Of a stretch of DNA of 64,000 nt, positions 20,839 through 32,735 are shown in pieces. Position 1 is the first letter of the stretch, and each line of letters starts with the position of its first letter. The notes under the pieces were generated by a model that worked only from the letters and a program-made list of their open reading frames with translations, searched no databases and was not told where the DNA came from. The position numbers and the translations under genes were made by a program. The stretch is from Volutella citrinella (taxonomy: Eukaryota; Ascomycota; Sordariomycetes; Hypocreales; Nectriaceae): the NCBI GenBank assembly GCA_034401135.1, contig JAWZSP010000005.1:3472001-3536000 (forward strand). Reading direction: 5' to 3'.

Positions 20839-23800
20839 CGACCGCGAAGCCGGAGCCAGCTAGAGCCGAATTCTAGATATGGTTTGGACAGTGGCAGGTG
20901 TCGCCTAGATGATGGGAGTCTTCATCCACGCAATACAAGCTGGTTGAATTAATTGAATCTGCCAGTTGAGATGGCAGAGGGGGCATCGAACCATGGATCC
21001 GAAATCGTGACCCGCGTCAGTGATGCAACGGCTCTGCGCTGGCCACCTGTTGGCTGCAATGAGGATCGAAGCATACCGAGACACAGCCCCAATTGGACAA
21101 TGCTGGCAGAAGGTGAGATGAAAATAGCTACACGGCGAGACGAAACATGGCCTAGTCCCGGACGTGAAACGCCTACGCATGGACCGGGGACGTAGGCTTC
21201 TAGAAAAAAAACGGGGCAGAACGAGGAGGATTCGGCCATGAAGTTGCGCAGCCACGAATGAGAAACGGTCGTCCCAGGGCGCAGTCCACGTCGAGGCGGT
21301 GTCGGGGCGCATGATTCATCAAAATCATGAAAATCACTCGGTGGTCGCGTGGCTGAGGTGACCGTCAACGGACGAATTCCCCGCAATCCCTCTGAAGGCT
21401 GGCGGAATTAATCGCCAGGCTGCTGGGTCCAAATGTTTTCCTCTTCCTTAATTACCTCTTGGCACCTCCTCCAAGAAATTGACATGAGGTGCTTTCATTT
21501 CGACAACCCACAAGTCTCCGTCGATGCGTTGGGGCGGTGTTCTGCCCTCCTGGTGTGGAATGGCTCAACAGCGAAACTCTGCGAGCTCACAATATAGTGA
21601 GTAGATCCCCATCGAAGCATATAATCGGTTACGGTCCTGGTGTCGGCACTCTTGAAGAGTTGTGAGGGCTGGTGAGATGAGATGGTCTGTTGCAGGTGAG
21701 GGCGATCTACCCAAGTTCCGACATGCATCCAGTCGAATCGATGTTGTCGGGTTGGCGATTGGTTCTTCGTCTCGCATATGGATGATTCGATACTAATGGG
21801 CGGTGTCCACCTCCAGCGGGTAAATGGTCATCATTGTGTCGAGGTCGTCCTGAGCTTGCCCCCGTCAACCCTCACCCCGTCCCATCCTGATCCTCATCCC
21901 CGACAACTGTTGCGCTTAACGCCGTCCGGTTCCAAGCTTGTCTTTGGCATCCGTTGTTGTGACTGCCAGTCGTAGTTCAGCCACCCCAGCAAGCATCTCG
22001 CGATATAGTGTAAGTCGTCATCGTTGCCATCCCCCAACCCGGTCCAAGTCGTGGGCCCTTGTTGTCGTCGTGCAAAGGTTGAATGCCGATCCCCCAACCG
22101 CGCACTGCAAGTACGTATATCATGGACAGGTCAGTCCGGTCTCAAAAGCAGACTTGGGGATGGATGGCTCTGGTGTCGATTTATATGCTTCCCATGGTTT
22201 CGGCGTTAACATTGACGACCGAGCCGACGCGCGTCGTCTGCTCCACCCCCTGGACGATCGCACGCTGGACCCTTCACGGGAAGCCACGCCTTCTCCACTG
22301 GTACCGACGATGCGGTTAAGGTAACAAGTGAAAATTAATTAGTCGAATGCTACGTTAGCAACGATGCGTCGGCTGGTGCCGATCGTGAAGGCCGGTGGAG
22401 TGGTGGATATACAACGTTGAAGGTTGAATGTCAACAGCCCTGTCGCACGAGACCCGCCCAGTAAAACTCGATGGGGGATCACTCAGCCCTATGTATGCTT
22501 GCTTGCTGCAAGAGGAAGTGGGATTTAATTGGGTACCACCAGTCGGCCGCTCTTCAAAAGCGACGTCACGCCCATTGTTGGCTTGTAATTGATTACTCCA
22601 GTCGGACAGAGGTTTGCTCAATAATAATTGAAGAGGAGCCGAGTTCATGTTAAATTTCAATTTAAAAGGATAGTATTCCATGGCTTTGTAGCTATTAAGC
22701 ATACAACTCCCTTGCCAGCGACGCTTTGGTCTGGTGCATGGTAGTCTAACACGATGAAGTGCGACTGTTGACTAGTATGTTCTCAACTGTCCTGGCAAAT
22801 CTTAGGACTGCCCCAGAGCTAGAGGAACCGAGTTCACGAGATTATGGTTCGGTTCCCGATTCCGTGACGGGAAAACTGACTGTATGCAGCATTGAGCGGG
22901 CGAGCGCGAGACTATCAACTACGACAAGGCACCACATCACAGCAGCTTCGCTCCAAGACATACTACCCAGCTCGCGCCAATATCTTCGACGCCACGACGA
23001 CAGGGCTGCCGAAACATACCGATAATGCCGCTCGGAATCCGATCTCAAGGCCTTGGCAGGCGTAAGCGACCCCTGCCACACTAAGATGTGCCTGAGGGCG
23101 TTTGCTTGGGCCGCCACATTTGGATGCTGTAGCTCCATCCAGCAACAGACGGCGAGATGCAGGCTTGCGGCTGATACGAAAGCTCATGGAGATCCGCGGT
23201 AGCATCGGGCCAGGGTCTCTTCTGGCCCTGCGCCATGGCCTGACACCCGACCTCGGCGTGTCCTAGATGATGCCGCCAATGGCGTGATGGGCCTGGACGG
23301 GGTGGGAGGCTTGCAGGGCGCGGAGTACGGGACGGGACAGATCAATGGATGTATGTACGAGAAGCGGATCCAGGGAGGCAGGGGAGCAGGGGTGTGTGCT
23401 AATTCACATGCATTCATATTAGTTCGTGTGTGGGTTCCCCTTTGGGTGGCCGTGGCCTTGGCGAACGACCTTGGTCTGACTTTCAGGGTTCCCGGCAGGC
23501 TGAGGATGCGCCATGTACCAGTACAGTATTGAGATATTTTCAACTAATACTAATAGTTAGTTGATTGCAAAAATGAGAGATCTGCAGTGACTCTCGTCGT
23601 GTGACTGAATCCCCTGGTCCAAGGGCTTACATTGTACGTTGCGGTGGAGGAGCTGGTTGACTGCGGTGCTTGATCTCATCTCGATACGCGCCGGGTGTGT
23701 CCTCAGATCGCCACTCGCGGTAACTGAAACCGACATGTATATTCCTTGCAGAGAGAGACTTTATGTCGAAGGAAGGAATATCCTGGGCCTGCACAAACCC

Positions 23801-25279
23801 ACCGTTTGCACAGCACCGGCGGTGGATCCAGGTCGTTCGTCCCAACAGCTGGGTCGACAGACGACTCCGAGGGTCACCGGACCGAGAACACGGTCCACGG
23901 CATCCCCAAAAACGCGGATTGAATAGTGCGAGGGAAACAAAAGCCTCGTCGCTCAGGTTTTGGCATCCGCGGGACCCGCCCCTGGGGCGTGATAGTGCTC
24001 ACAGATGGCTTGGGATGGCCTCAAAACCCACTCGGCGGCCAAGCCCGTCGTGCTGAAGCTGAAAAGGCGGCCGCTTCACCCATGCGCTCGCATCACGATG
24101 ATCCATCTTATCAGATCCTAATCCTGGGACGCACCGTTGAAGAGGGCTTCAGCCCGGGCCCCGTGGCCAAGCCAAACGGCTTGGGTTTGGTGCATGGAGA
24201 GTGTGCCTGGCAGCCGCCGGATCCAGAAGGGGGGGCTTACTAGTGGTAACTACCCTGTGAAAGTGGCTGCGAGCCCACCATCGTCCCGTTGATGCATTTC
24301 CAGGATGATTAGCTGTTGTCCACTTGCTGGATGGCGGCTAGAGTGGTCTGGATGTGTGTCCCACTCCAGGCTGGAAGTTGAAGGGCACCCCCCTGGCAGC
24401 CAAGCCCAGTCCATGTGGGGGATCAGATAACTTTAACGTACAATTTACAGTGAGCCACGAGGCGCCACAAGCGGCCAAGATGCCTAGAGCGCGCCAGCCC
24501 AGACAAGCCGAGCCTCACACAAATAAGCAAAAGTTGAGGCAGCGAGTGATTCATCATGTACAGGTACCAGGCGAGATGTCGGGAGATGAAGCAGCTGGAT
24601 GGGAAAGGGAAGGATGAAGCAGCTAATTCTCCACGAGAGGAAAGCCTTACATGGTTGGTGGTGTCCTGGCGGGCCAGATGGCACCACCCCGGTCAACCTG
24701 GAATGATGATGCCAGGAGTGGCTAACCCCGTAGACGAGAGTGGGTTGACGAGAGCGGGCTCGGGGGCATTAGTTCCAACTTGCCAGAGACCACTCGGTCC
24801 CGGTATATCCGGCAGCCTGTGCGGGCCCCCCGTCCGTTTTCCACGCTCGTCGAGACTGGCCCTATTCGGCAAGGCTCTATCAACGGTGCCGAGCTGGGAA
24901 GGCCTTTTTTTTGTTGGACTTTTGCCTCTTGTCGCGGTGACCGGGTTCCTTTCGACTGAGGACGCCCAGAGTGGCTCCCCTTGATGTGATGGCCACCGCC
25001 TGAAGTCGTTTGGCTCGCGTTGATGGCCTTTCAGCTCCAAGACTGGTGGCTCGATGCCTGTTGCTGGCCATGTACACCTGGTGGCGGCTTCGACAGGACT
25101 TAAAAGGCAGAGGTTTCCCAGTTCCTGTTCCAGTCATCCCATCCCATCCATACATTGATACCCAGCATTCACATCGAGCCCGGTGCTTCTTGTTTCCTCT
25201 CCGTTAAAAGAGACAGACCCCGTATACCCTTTCCCACCATAATATTGTATCAAACCGTCCCAAGAACACACACAGCAAG
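20839..25279. other. Gene-poor stretch of about 4.4 kb
   Basis: Open frames are all short, overlap on opposite strands and lack recognisable domains or consistent splicing. No transposase, long terminal repeat, tRNA-like or rRNA-like sequence was recognised by eye. The last 200 bp before 25280 are C/T-rich and look like the leader of the GNAT gene. Small lineage-specific or non-coding genes cannot be excluded. Confidence 0.5.
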
Positions 25280-26613
25280 ATGCCTCTCATCGTGGCCCCC
25301 GCGTTGATCCCGGATATCCCGAGGGTCTACGACATCTACTTTGCCGCGTTCGACCAGGACGACATGGGCAAGAAGATTGTCGACATCCTCTTCCCGTTCG
25401 GCACCACGAGCGAGGAGTTCAAGAAGCACCACAACAAGGCCACTCTGGACTGGTGGCACCAGTCCGACGACCAGTACACCTTCAAGGCGCTCGACTCGGA
25501 GACTGGCGACATCGTGGGCATGGCCCTCGCCGACCTGGTCATCAAGCCCAAGCCCGCCGAGGAGCGCATCAACCACGGCGTGCCCTGGCTCGAGGGCGAG
25601 CACCGCGTCAAGGCCGAGACGATCTGCAACCCTCTGTGGGAGGCCAAGAACGACCTGGTCGGAGGAATCCCCCATCTCTGTAAGTACAGATTCCCGTCTG
25701 CAAGGGCGTGTCCCGTTGTGTGCCATGCAATGCTCCATCCATCATCCATGGATGCTGCTATGCAAAAGCCCACTCACCCACCCACCACCCCTTGACCCTG
25801 CCTCTGCCTCGCCTGAACCATGAACGCTAATACAGTGACCCCGTCCCAACAGACGTTCACGTCATTGCCGTCGAGCCCAAGCACCAGGGCCGCAAGGCCG
25901 GCGCCCTCCTCTGCCAGTACGGCCTGGAGATGAGCGAGAAGCTCCAGCTGCCCGTGTACATTGAGTCGTCCCCCACGACCCACGGCCTGTATCGGATGTT
26001 CGGCTTCCAGGAGCTGGACCGCAAGATTGTCCACAAGGGCGAGCTGTTTGGCCAGGAGGAGGACATCACCGTGCCCCTGATGGTCCGCATGCCCGAATCG
26101 TACAAGGGCATCAAGTTCGAGGACTGGGCCGCCCAGGGATACCCCAAGCCGCAGGACATCAAGCCGGTGGCTCCCAAGACGGAAGCTCCCAAGACTGAGG
26201 CTGCTCCCCCCAAGACGGAGACTGCTGCCCCTCCCAAGGCCGAGGCCCCCAAGCCGGAGCAGTCCGACGTCAAGTCGCTCACCGAGAACCTCACCAAGGC
26301 CGTCGGCGGCGAGCAGAACCTAGCGCAGCTGGCCGACCTGGTGTCGACCATTGTTCTGAACAAGCTGCCCGAGCTCATTGCTGCATTCGGCGGCGTGCCC
26401 CCTGCCTCGGCTCCTGAGGCAGTGCCCGTCCAGCCGCCCTCCAAGGCGGAGACTGAGAAGCCTGCCGAGGCGCCGGAGCAGGCACCGCCCAAGCCAATCG
26501 ACACCAAGGCCGTCGAGGTCAACACCACAGAGGTCGAGGTTACGCCGACAGACGCGACCCCCCACCCGGTGGTCGTTGCGGCGGCCACGGCCGTCGAGAT
26601 TGTGCAGCAGTAG
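25280..26613 (+). CDS. GNAT-family N-acetyltransferase with low-complexity C-terminal extension
   Basis: Exons 25280-25679 and 25853-26613 give 386 residues. The N-terminal 225 residues form a GNAT fold. It begins LIVAPALIPDIPRVYDIYFAAFD, has IVGMALADLV for strand 4, and after the intron HVIAVEPKHQGRKAGALLCQYG. That last segment is the acetyl-CoA pyrophosphate loop, matching Q/R-x-x-G-x-G/A. LPVYIESSPTTHGLYRMFGFQE follows. Then comes a Pro/Lys/Thr/Glu-rich repeat (APKTEAPKTEAAPPKTE) and an Ala-rich helical end. The extension is atypical for the short fungal acetyltransferases of this type. The substrate is unknown. The single intron (173 bp) is long for this window and contains an ATCC/ATGG-rich stretch. 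Confidence 0.88.
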
Positions 26614-27895
26614 TTCCGTTTCTGGCATCCCGGACACCCCTTTCCCACACCTCCTCGGGCTCTCTACTATACGTACATGTACAGTACATGAAGTACATGA
26701 CGGCGAATTAAGCGAAGAACGGTGGAGGGGGATGAATTAGGGCTCTAGTCCGTCTCGCATGGGAGAGCGAGGTGGGGTGGGTAACCCCCCGAATCATCCC
26801 ATCGAGAGCAACGAGGAGAGTGTGGATGAGTGGGACATGACCGGGGCCATGTTGGTTTTTTTTCCTTGTTTGAGATTCCCTCTTGTGCTGAAGTGGGATT
26901 GGATGGCTACCATAGTATAATACCCAGACTATTAGTAACAAAAGCTGAACTTATTGTGAGTTAATCACGACTAGTAACACACCTTTCTTGCATGTGCAGT
27001 CATACTCGCAGGGATGGCCGACATCGGTTTGATTGCCACGCGCCGCATCGAGTTATCTGATCATCTGATAAAGCCTCATTGCAGCACCACATCGCGACTT
27101 GCGAGCCGCCAGGGCAGGGGAGTAGCACGCAGGGTTGCCACGGGCCCCCTTGGCAAGTTGCGCCACAGAGTCCGCACACTAACTTAGTAGCCCGTGCAAG
27201 CGAGCCCTTCCCCACGATGGTGCTCTACCGAAGCCGGAAAATTCCTGGCGAGGCCCAACGGCGACGGTCCAAGGGCATGTGGAAACCACGCGGAACGGTG
27301 CCCGCAGTGGACTCGTCGGCGACCCGGGTCCTCGAGCTGCCCCATTTAGCTGAAAAAGGGCTGAGGACTAGTCTAGTCGGCGAATGCCTCGTTTCTCTCC
27401 GACAGCCCTGTCGGCTTCTGCGACTTTCATGTGAAGCTGCCTAGAGCCTGCCCCGTTCGTCGGCTCATTGGTATCCAGTTTATTACTCAGGGCACGCCGA
27501 CCCATCCGAATCCCGTGTCCGGAGGTAATACTCGCGCACTCTTGGCCGCAGTTCCATAGGCCGAGGAGGGAGGCCAAGCAGACGGAGCCCCGGCCGGACT
27601 GTCCTCCGTGTCCTTGGGCCGGCCGTACTAGCGCTGCGCTGTATCATGTTGTACATAATAGGCTGCGAATAGGAAATTGCCCACTGGTGGGGGCCAATAC
27701 ACCGAATTCGCCGCGTGCGTTGATTGATTGATTAGATCCCCGGCACGCGACAGCCTCTGGAATGCCCGTCCCTTATCAGATCCCCATGTGCCGCCGCCAC
27801 CGCTCAAAAAAAAAAATCGCATTGCCGGCAGCAAACGGCGGCGTGTCAACCGTGGGAGATCAAGCAAGCAGCTGAAATTAGTGAGCGAGAATACA
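26614..27895. other. Spacer between GNAT and AMID-like genes
   Basis: About 1.3 kb with no supported gene. Just after the GNAT stop is a TACGTACATGTACAG / TACATG-rich stretch (26670-26700), typical of a fungal 3' region. A run of about ten A residues lies near 27808. Open frames at 27079-27444 and elsewhere lack motifs. Confidence 0.5.
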
Positions 27896-29334
27896 ATGGC
27901 AAACATGCTGGACAAGCCAATTCTCTTCAGCAAGGTGCTGGTCTACACCATCAGCTACTTCCTGCGCGAGTTGCGCCGCGCCACCAACAGAAAGCGTGAG
28001 CATCTGATCGCCCGCCTGACGGGAAATGCTGGGCCCGTCGCCAGGGATCGCAACATCGTCATCATCGGCGCCAACTTTGCCGGCTACGAGGCTGCGCGCT
28101 TGCTCGCCCTCAACCTGCCCCCCAACAGCCCCTTCCGCATCGTGGTCATTGAGCCAAACTCGCACTACCAGTTCACCTGGGTGCTGCCGCGGTTCTGCGT
28201 CGCAAAGGGCCATGAGGACAAGGCCTTTATCCCATATGGCCCCTTCCTCGATGGTGCGCCCGAGGGCGCCGTTCGCTGGGTGCGGGATCGTGTCGTGGGC
28301 TTGACCAAGACGCACGTCAAGCTGCAGGACAGCGACGAGGAGATCCCCTTTGAGTATCTCATCGTCGCAACAGGTTCCGAGGTCAAGGAGGGGCTGCCCT
28401 CACGCTCCAACACGACCGAGAAGGTGGATGCCATGAAGAAGATGCGGGCCATGCAGGACAGCATCGAAAAGGCTAACAAGATCGTTGTTGTGGGCGGCGG
28501 TGCCGCCGGCGTCGAGGTCGCCACGGATGCCAAGTCGCTCTACCCTGACAAGAGCGTCGTCTTGGTTCACTCGCGATCGGCGCTCATGCACCGCTTCGGC
28601 GCCGGCCTGCAGAAGGCTGCCTTGGAGAGCTTCAACAAGCCCGGCGGCGAGACTATTCTCGAGGAGCGCGTCGTGAGCGAGGACAAGGAGGCTGGTACCG
28701 TGACCCTCAAGTCTGGCCGGGTCATCGAGTGCGACCTATTCGTGAGTTTGCCTTTCAACCCCGATGGTCGATTCTCCGTTGCTAACAAGTCCTAGATCAA
28801 CTGCACCGGTCAGAAGCCGTCGTCCGGCATCATGCAGACACTCGCTCCAGCCACCATCTGCGAGTCGGGCCACATCAAGGTGAAGCCCACGCTTCAGATC
28901 GACGACGATTCCCTGCCCAACATCTATGTCTGCGGCGACGTCGCCGACACCAAGACGCCAAACCCGAACGGCCGATCGGCGATCCGACAGGCCTCCATCG
29001 CCGCCGACAACATCCTGTGCGAGGTGCGCGGCAAGAAGCCCTCGTACATCTTCGAGAACAGCTGGGCCGACGGCATCATCAAGCTGACGCTTGGCCTGGT
29101 AAGTAGACCTTGTGACACCGGTGTAAGGACTTTGCTAATTCACATTCCTCGCCACAGGACTATTCCGTGACCCACGTCGGCGACGGCAAGAAGGAGCTTC
29201 TGCTGCCGGCACAAGAGAAGGAAGTGACATTAATGGCTGCCCAATGCTGGCAGCGTCTGGGTGTGAAGCCCTACGAGGACGACTCCCTGCCCAAGGAGTC
29301 TTTGGCCTCTGCGGATGCAAAGGAGTCGCAGTAA
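27896..29334 (+). CDS. AMID/AIF-like FAD-dependent NAD(P)H oxidoreductase
   Basis: Exons 27896-28741, 28796-29098 and 29158-29334 encode 441 residues. The FAD-binding Rossmann fold is at about 53-75 (NIVIIGANFAGYEAARLLAL). The second dinucleotide fold is NKIVVVGGGAAGVEVATDA, and the C-terminal FAD contact is LPNIYVCGDVAD. VATGSEVKEG and INCTGQKPSS are further class features. An N-terminal amphipathic/hydrophobic stretch (FSKVLVYTISYFLREL) could associate it with a membrane. Fungal relatives resemble human AIFM2/FSP1 and yeast Aif1-type or alternative NADH dehydrogenase-like enzymes, so quinone reduction or a cell-death role is possible but not shown. Splice junctions are clean and phase-consistent. 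Confidence 0.9.
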
Positions 29335-30052
29335 TCACGTAATGCGATGCCAATTGATTTTGTCCACTGCCCAGCCTTGGGAAATAGAATGTTAGCATAG
29401 TAAATACCCGGTAGTCAACCAAGATTCTTTAATCCTTATTAGAACATCCTCAGCTCAATCGCTCGTAACCTACCTCGCACTCATCGCAAAATCGTCCCTC
29501 AGCGAGAATGTGGCTTGTCACCCAGGCAATTCCATTCGCTTGTTCGTACCCTGCTCGCCGAAGCTCTCGGGATTGGCCCTCGTTTGGGTTTGGGTTGTGG
29601 GTTCGTCGCCCACTCACCCCCATGTCTTTCCCTGGCAGCGCTTACTTGGCTCGCTCGATAGTTTCTTGGGAGCTCATCTGACACTCACAGACTTCTTCTC
29701 ACCAGCAGCCTTGAGACCCGCCAAACTGCTGGGTATGCCCCTGGACCAACACAACCCTGACGGCGATGGCCGATGGCCCTTGCAGAGAAGAGCTAGCAGG
29801 ACTAGGTTGGTGGAGACAATGATGATGCGGAAGGGATGGTCCGTACTAAACGAGTGACCCGATTTGCTTACTTTGTGAATAATCCCTCCACTGAAACTGG
29901 CCGCACGCGGATAATATGATCCGACAGGGCGATCAATGTCCCGCAGTCATGAGGGGCCGCCTCGGGAAAATGAACCGAACACGGAAAGCGAAAGGGAGAA
30001 GCGTGTACTCTGTCCCAGCTCCCTATGATCTGGTATTTTCCCCCAGCCAAAC
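29335..30052. other. Convergent intergenic region
   Basis: 718 bp between the 3' ends of the AMID-like gene and the NmrA-like gene. Open frames on both strands (29499-29857) are motif-free. No terminator or repeat is singled out. Confidence 0.5.
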
Positions 30053-31243
30053 CTAGCGCTTTTCAGCCATGACGGACTGGGACACCTCCTCCACCCATGC
30101 CCAGTAGTCTTGGTCCGTCTTGACCGGCTCCCAACCGAGCTTCGCGGTGCGTTCGGGATGTGTCTTGATTCTGCCGCTCTTAGAACGTTTCCACAATCAT
30201 CAAGAGCGTACCGCACTTACTGGAGGGCGAACATCAACGCGCATGACTCGACGTCTCCATCTGCGCGATTGACTGCTGCCTCGGCAAGTGAGATGGTCTT
30301 AAGCTCGCTCGTGGCTAAGTGGCCTCTTCGGACCCCGGCTTCACCGATAGTTTTTGATACGTCGCTCCATTGATGGCTTCCTGTTTCGGTGAAGAACAAC
30401 CCCTTCGGGCCTGACGGAACCAGATCACCTGCTAGAAGTTTGCCGACAATAACCTCATAGACAGTCGCCAGGTCCTCGACGTGAACGTGCCCAGAAAACC
30501 CACTTGGGCCCTCAATGACATCAGGTCCCCCCGTTGCAAGATGGCTTCTCACGAGATCGTATACCTGCGGCGTCTGTTGAGCGAAGTAGCCTGTTCCATT
30601 GCCATATACATCCGGGGGTATGATCATGTATGAGTCCACTCCCAGGCTCTGTGAGGTTTTCACTGCCGCTAGTAAGGTCGTTCGCTGAGAAAATGGGCCT
30701 TCGGCCTCAAGCTTTAAAATCTGCTGGAACAAGTCATCATTCTCGTACCAGTCTAGAATGCCTCCGCTGCTGTTTTGCACTGGGATTCTAGCAAAATTCC
30801 ATGTGCCCGATGTCTTGGCGAGGATCAGCACCATTCATTCGGAGGAGACACGACCTTACATGGATAAAGTGTACACTCCTGGATGTATTCTCGCGTCGAA
30901 CTCCAAGACCTTGAGCCAATGCCTTGGCAGCTTCAACGTGAAAACCCGAGGCTGTATGTATCACGATGTCGTGGTCTGCTGCCATGCTCTTCAAATGCTC
31001 CTTGTCGTCTAACCCGTTGAAGATGACGGCATGTACGCCGTTTTCTCGCAAAACTTCAAGATGCTGCTGCTTTCTCACCAGGGCTGTGATGCTCAGCTGC
31101 TGGACCAGCGGATTCTTGGAGTTGAGAAGCGTAGACAGGACCGTCCCCCCGCTTCTCTCATATTAGTCGTCGCCTTGGCTTCGCTGTCGACTCACTCACA
31201 CGTAACCAGTGGCGCCAGTGAAGAGAACCTTGACTCGTGCCAT
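30053..31243 (-). CDS. NmrA-like / atypical short-chain NAD(P)-binding protein
   Basis: Four minus-strand exons (31243-31200, 31151-30860, 30813-30221, 30170-30053) give 348 residues. The first intron splits the nucleotide-binding loop. It reads MARVKVLFTGATGYVGG, a TGxxGxxG-type motif, once the 48-bp intron is removed. VRKQQHLEVLRENGV, DHDIVIHTASG and FIHTSGTWNFA (restored by the second intron) follow, with YMIIPPDVYGNGTG and VEDLATVYEVIVGKLLAG in the substrate half and LGWEPVKTD near the end. Fungal proteins of this type are annotated as NAD-dependent epimerase/dehydratase or NmrA-like; catalysis versus redox sensing cannot be told. A TyrxxxLys pair is not evident. Confidence 0.85.
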
Positions 31244-31479
31244 CTTCGGCTTTCTTGACTGACTACCTCGAAGCGAAACGGATGTGTTGCAATTGGGCGG
31301 CTTTTGAAGTTCCTGGAAAGTAAGAAATGGGTCAATTTCGCACCGAACCCCGCATTCGGCGACTTTGTCAGTGGCATATACCGTTAGCGCCGTTAATTGA
31401 TTCCATGAATAGTGTTTTATGATTCCAAAGACTTATCACCGCTTTTAGATACATCATCGCTGCCCATTTATCTGAACCA

Positions 31480-32504
31480 ATGGGCTTTTCTTTTCCGAAT
31501 TGCAAGCACGATCCTCACGGCCTTCTCGCTCTTCTCAGTGTCGGTGGCAAGGTTGGAACAGCCATTGTGCCAGGTCTGGCTTCATCCTCGGATCATCGCG
31601 CTCGAGACTTTCTCGGACGTCAGGCGGTCCTTTCTCTTCTTTCTCTTCGTTCTGAGGCTCCATCGCCTTTTCGATTCCAGATGATTCACCTATGAGTAAA
31701 ACTTGTCTTATCCACGTATAAAATGTTTCGGGGTTTGAGGGTGTCCATCGCAGAGGTTGCCTATCACAGATCACAAAACTTTTCGTGGAGGCTGTGATAT
31801 ATTAGCCTTTTTATTCACAAATTACCAACATGCGCATCTGAGGACCAAACTCACCGCCGGGGCCCTGTGGCAGCCGGGCGTCGGCTGGTCCAGGGCACCT
31901 TGGGTTCTTGCTGCGGACAATGAAGCTTGCTTGGTCCTTCGAACCAAGTTCTTTCTTGCACCTCGCCTAGTTGACCGGGAAGAGTTCCATACAAGCCAAA
32001 TGGTTTTTCTCGGCCTGTCGACATGACAACATATACACCTTCGCCAATTTGAGTGATCGCTGGCTTGTGTCTTGTGCGAGCCATTTTTGTTGCATACTTT
32101 GAAGATGTCAAGAACTCGCCTCTATGCGCTTCATAAAGGGGTTCGACTTTTCGACAAACGTCATGAATCGATATCGGCCACTTTGAGCCTTCTTCGGAAG
32201 TGCCAGCAACCTGGACTTCCCGCGTCGCCTAACGGGCCCTCTCCTCAACGCGCATCCTTTGGATTGGGTCGTAAGATCATATATGCCGACGCAATCTGCT
32301 TTACACTCTCGGTTCATCGATGTTGACACGGCTCCTGATGAAGGACACAATGCCTTTTTCAAGAGTGCATAGCTGAACATCTTGCTCCTTGTCTGTATCT
32401 GTGGCACCTTGGCAGTCATCAGGCTCATCGTGGGGCGAACCCTGTTGCCTGTTGATAGCTTTGATACGGCCAGTGCCAGCCGCAGGCTCGCCTTCATCGC
32501 TGTG
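31480..32504 (-). pseudogene. Decayed minus-strand protein gene with several frameshifts and stops
   Basis: Protein-like sequence jumps between frames. From 32504 a frame reads to TLEKGIVSFIRSRVNIDEPRV and stops at 32301. One base over, KQIASAYMILRPNPKDAR runs to a stop near 32245. From about 32228 a third stretch reads SEEGSKWPISIHDVC, VEPLYEAHRGEFLTSSKYA, MARTRHKPAITQIGEGV and REKPFGLYGTLPGQLGEVQ. It then shifts again to QASFIVRSKNPRCPGPADARLP ahead of a GTGAGT intron-like junction near 31853. A last part (LRWTPSNPETF, QVLLIGESSGIEKAMEPQ) continues to about 31550 and shifts once more. These pieces in order resemble a fungal conserved protein family whose function I cannot name. At least four frame breaks argue against a working gene. 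Confidence 0.75.
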
Positions 32505-32735
32505 CTGCTAAGAATTGCTTCTCATCTTGTTAGAAGATGGTGGACCAAAAAGAAATGCGAATTCCCTGTGAATCTGGCCTGAATGAGGGTTTCAATCACG
32601 CTTGGGCCGAGAAAATGCCATGAAATCGCAGAGCGATGTCACAAACTGCGAGCGTCGGCCAGCTGCGCTCGCTTCACCACGCCAGCATCCCATCACCTCT
32701 TGAATGTCGAATCAGCCAGGGTAGCAGCATACTTC

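Noticed and set aside
23926..24243. 105-codon open frame in the gene-poor interval
   Set aside because: No signal peptide, domain or coding-like pattern.
31412..31684. Plus-strand hydrophobic open frame
   Set aside because: It is antisense to the pseudogene blocks and lacks any family resemblance.
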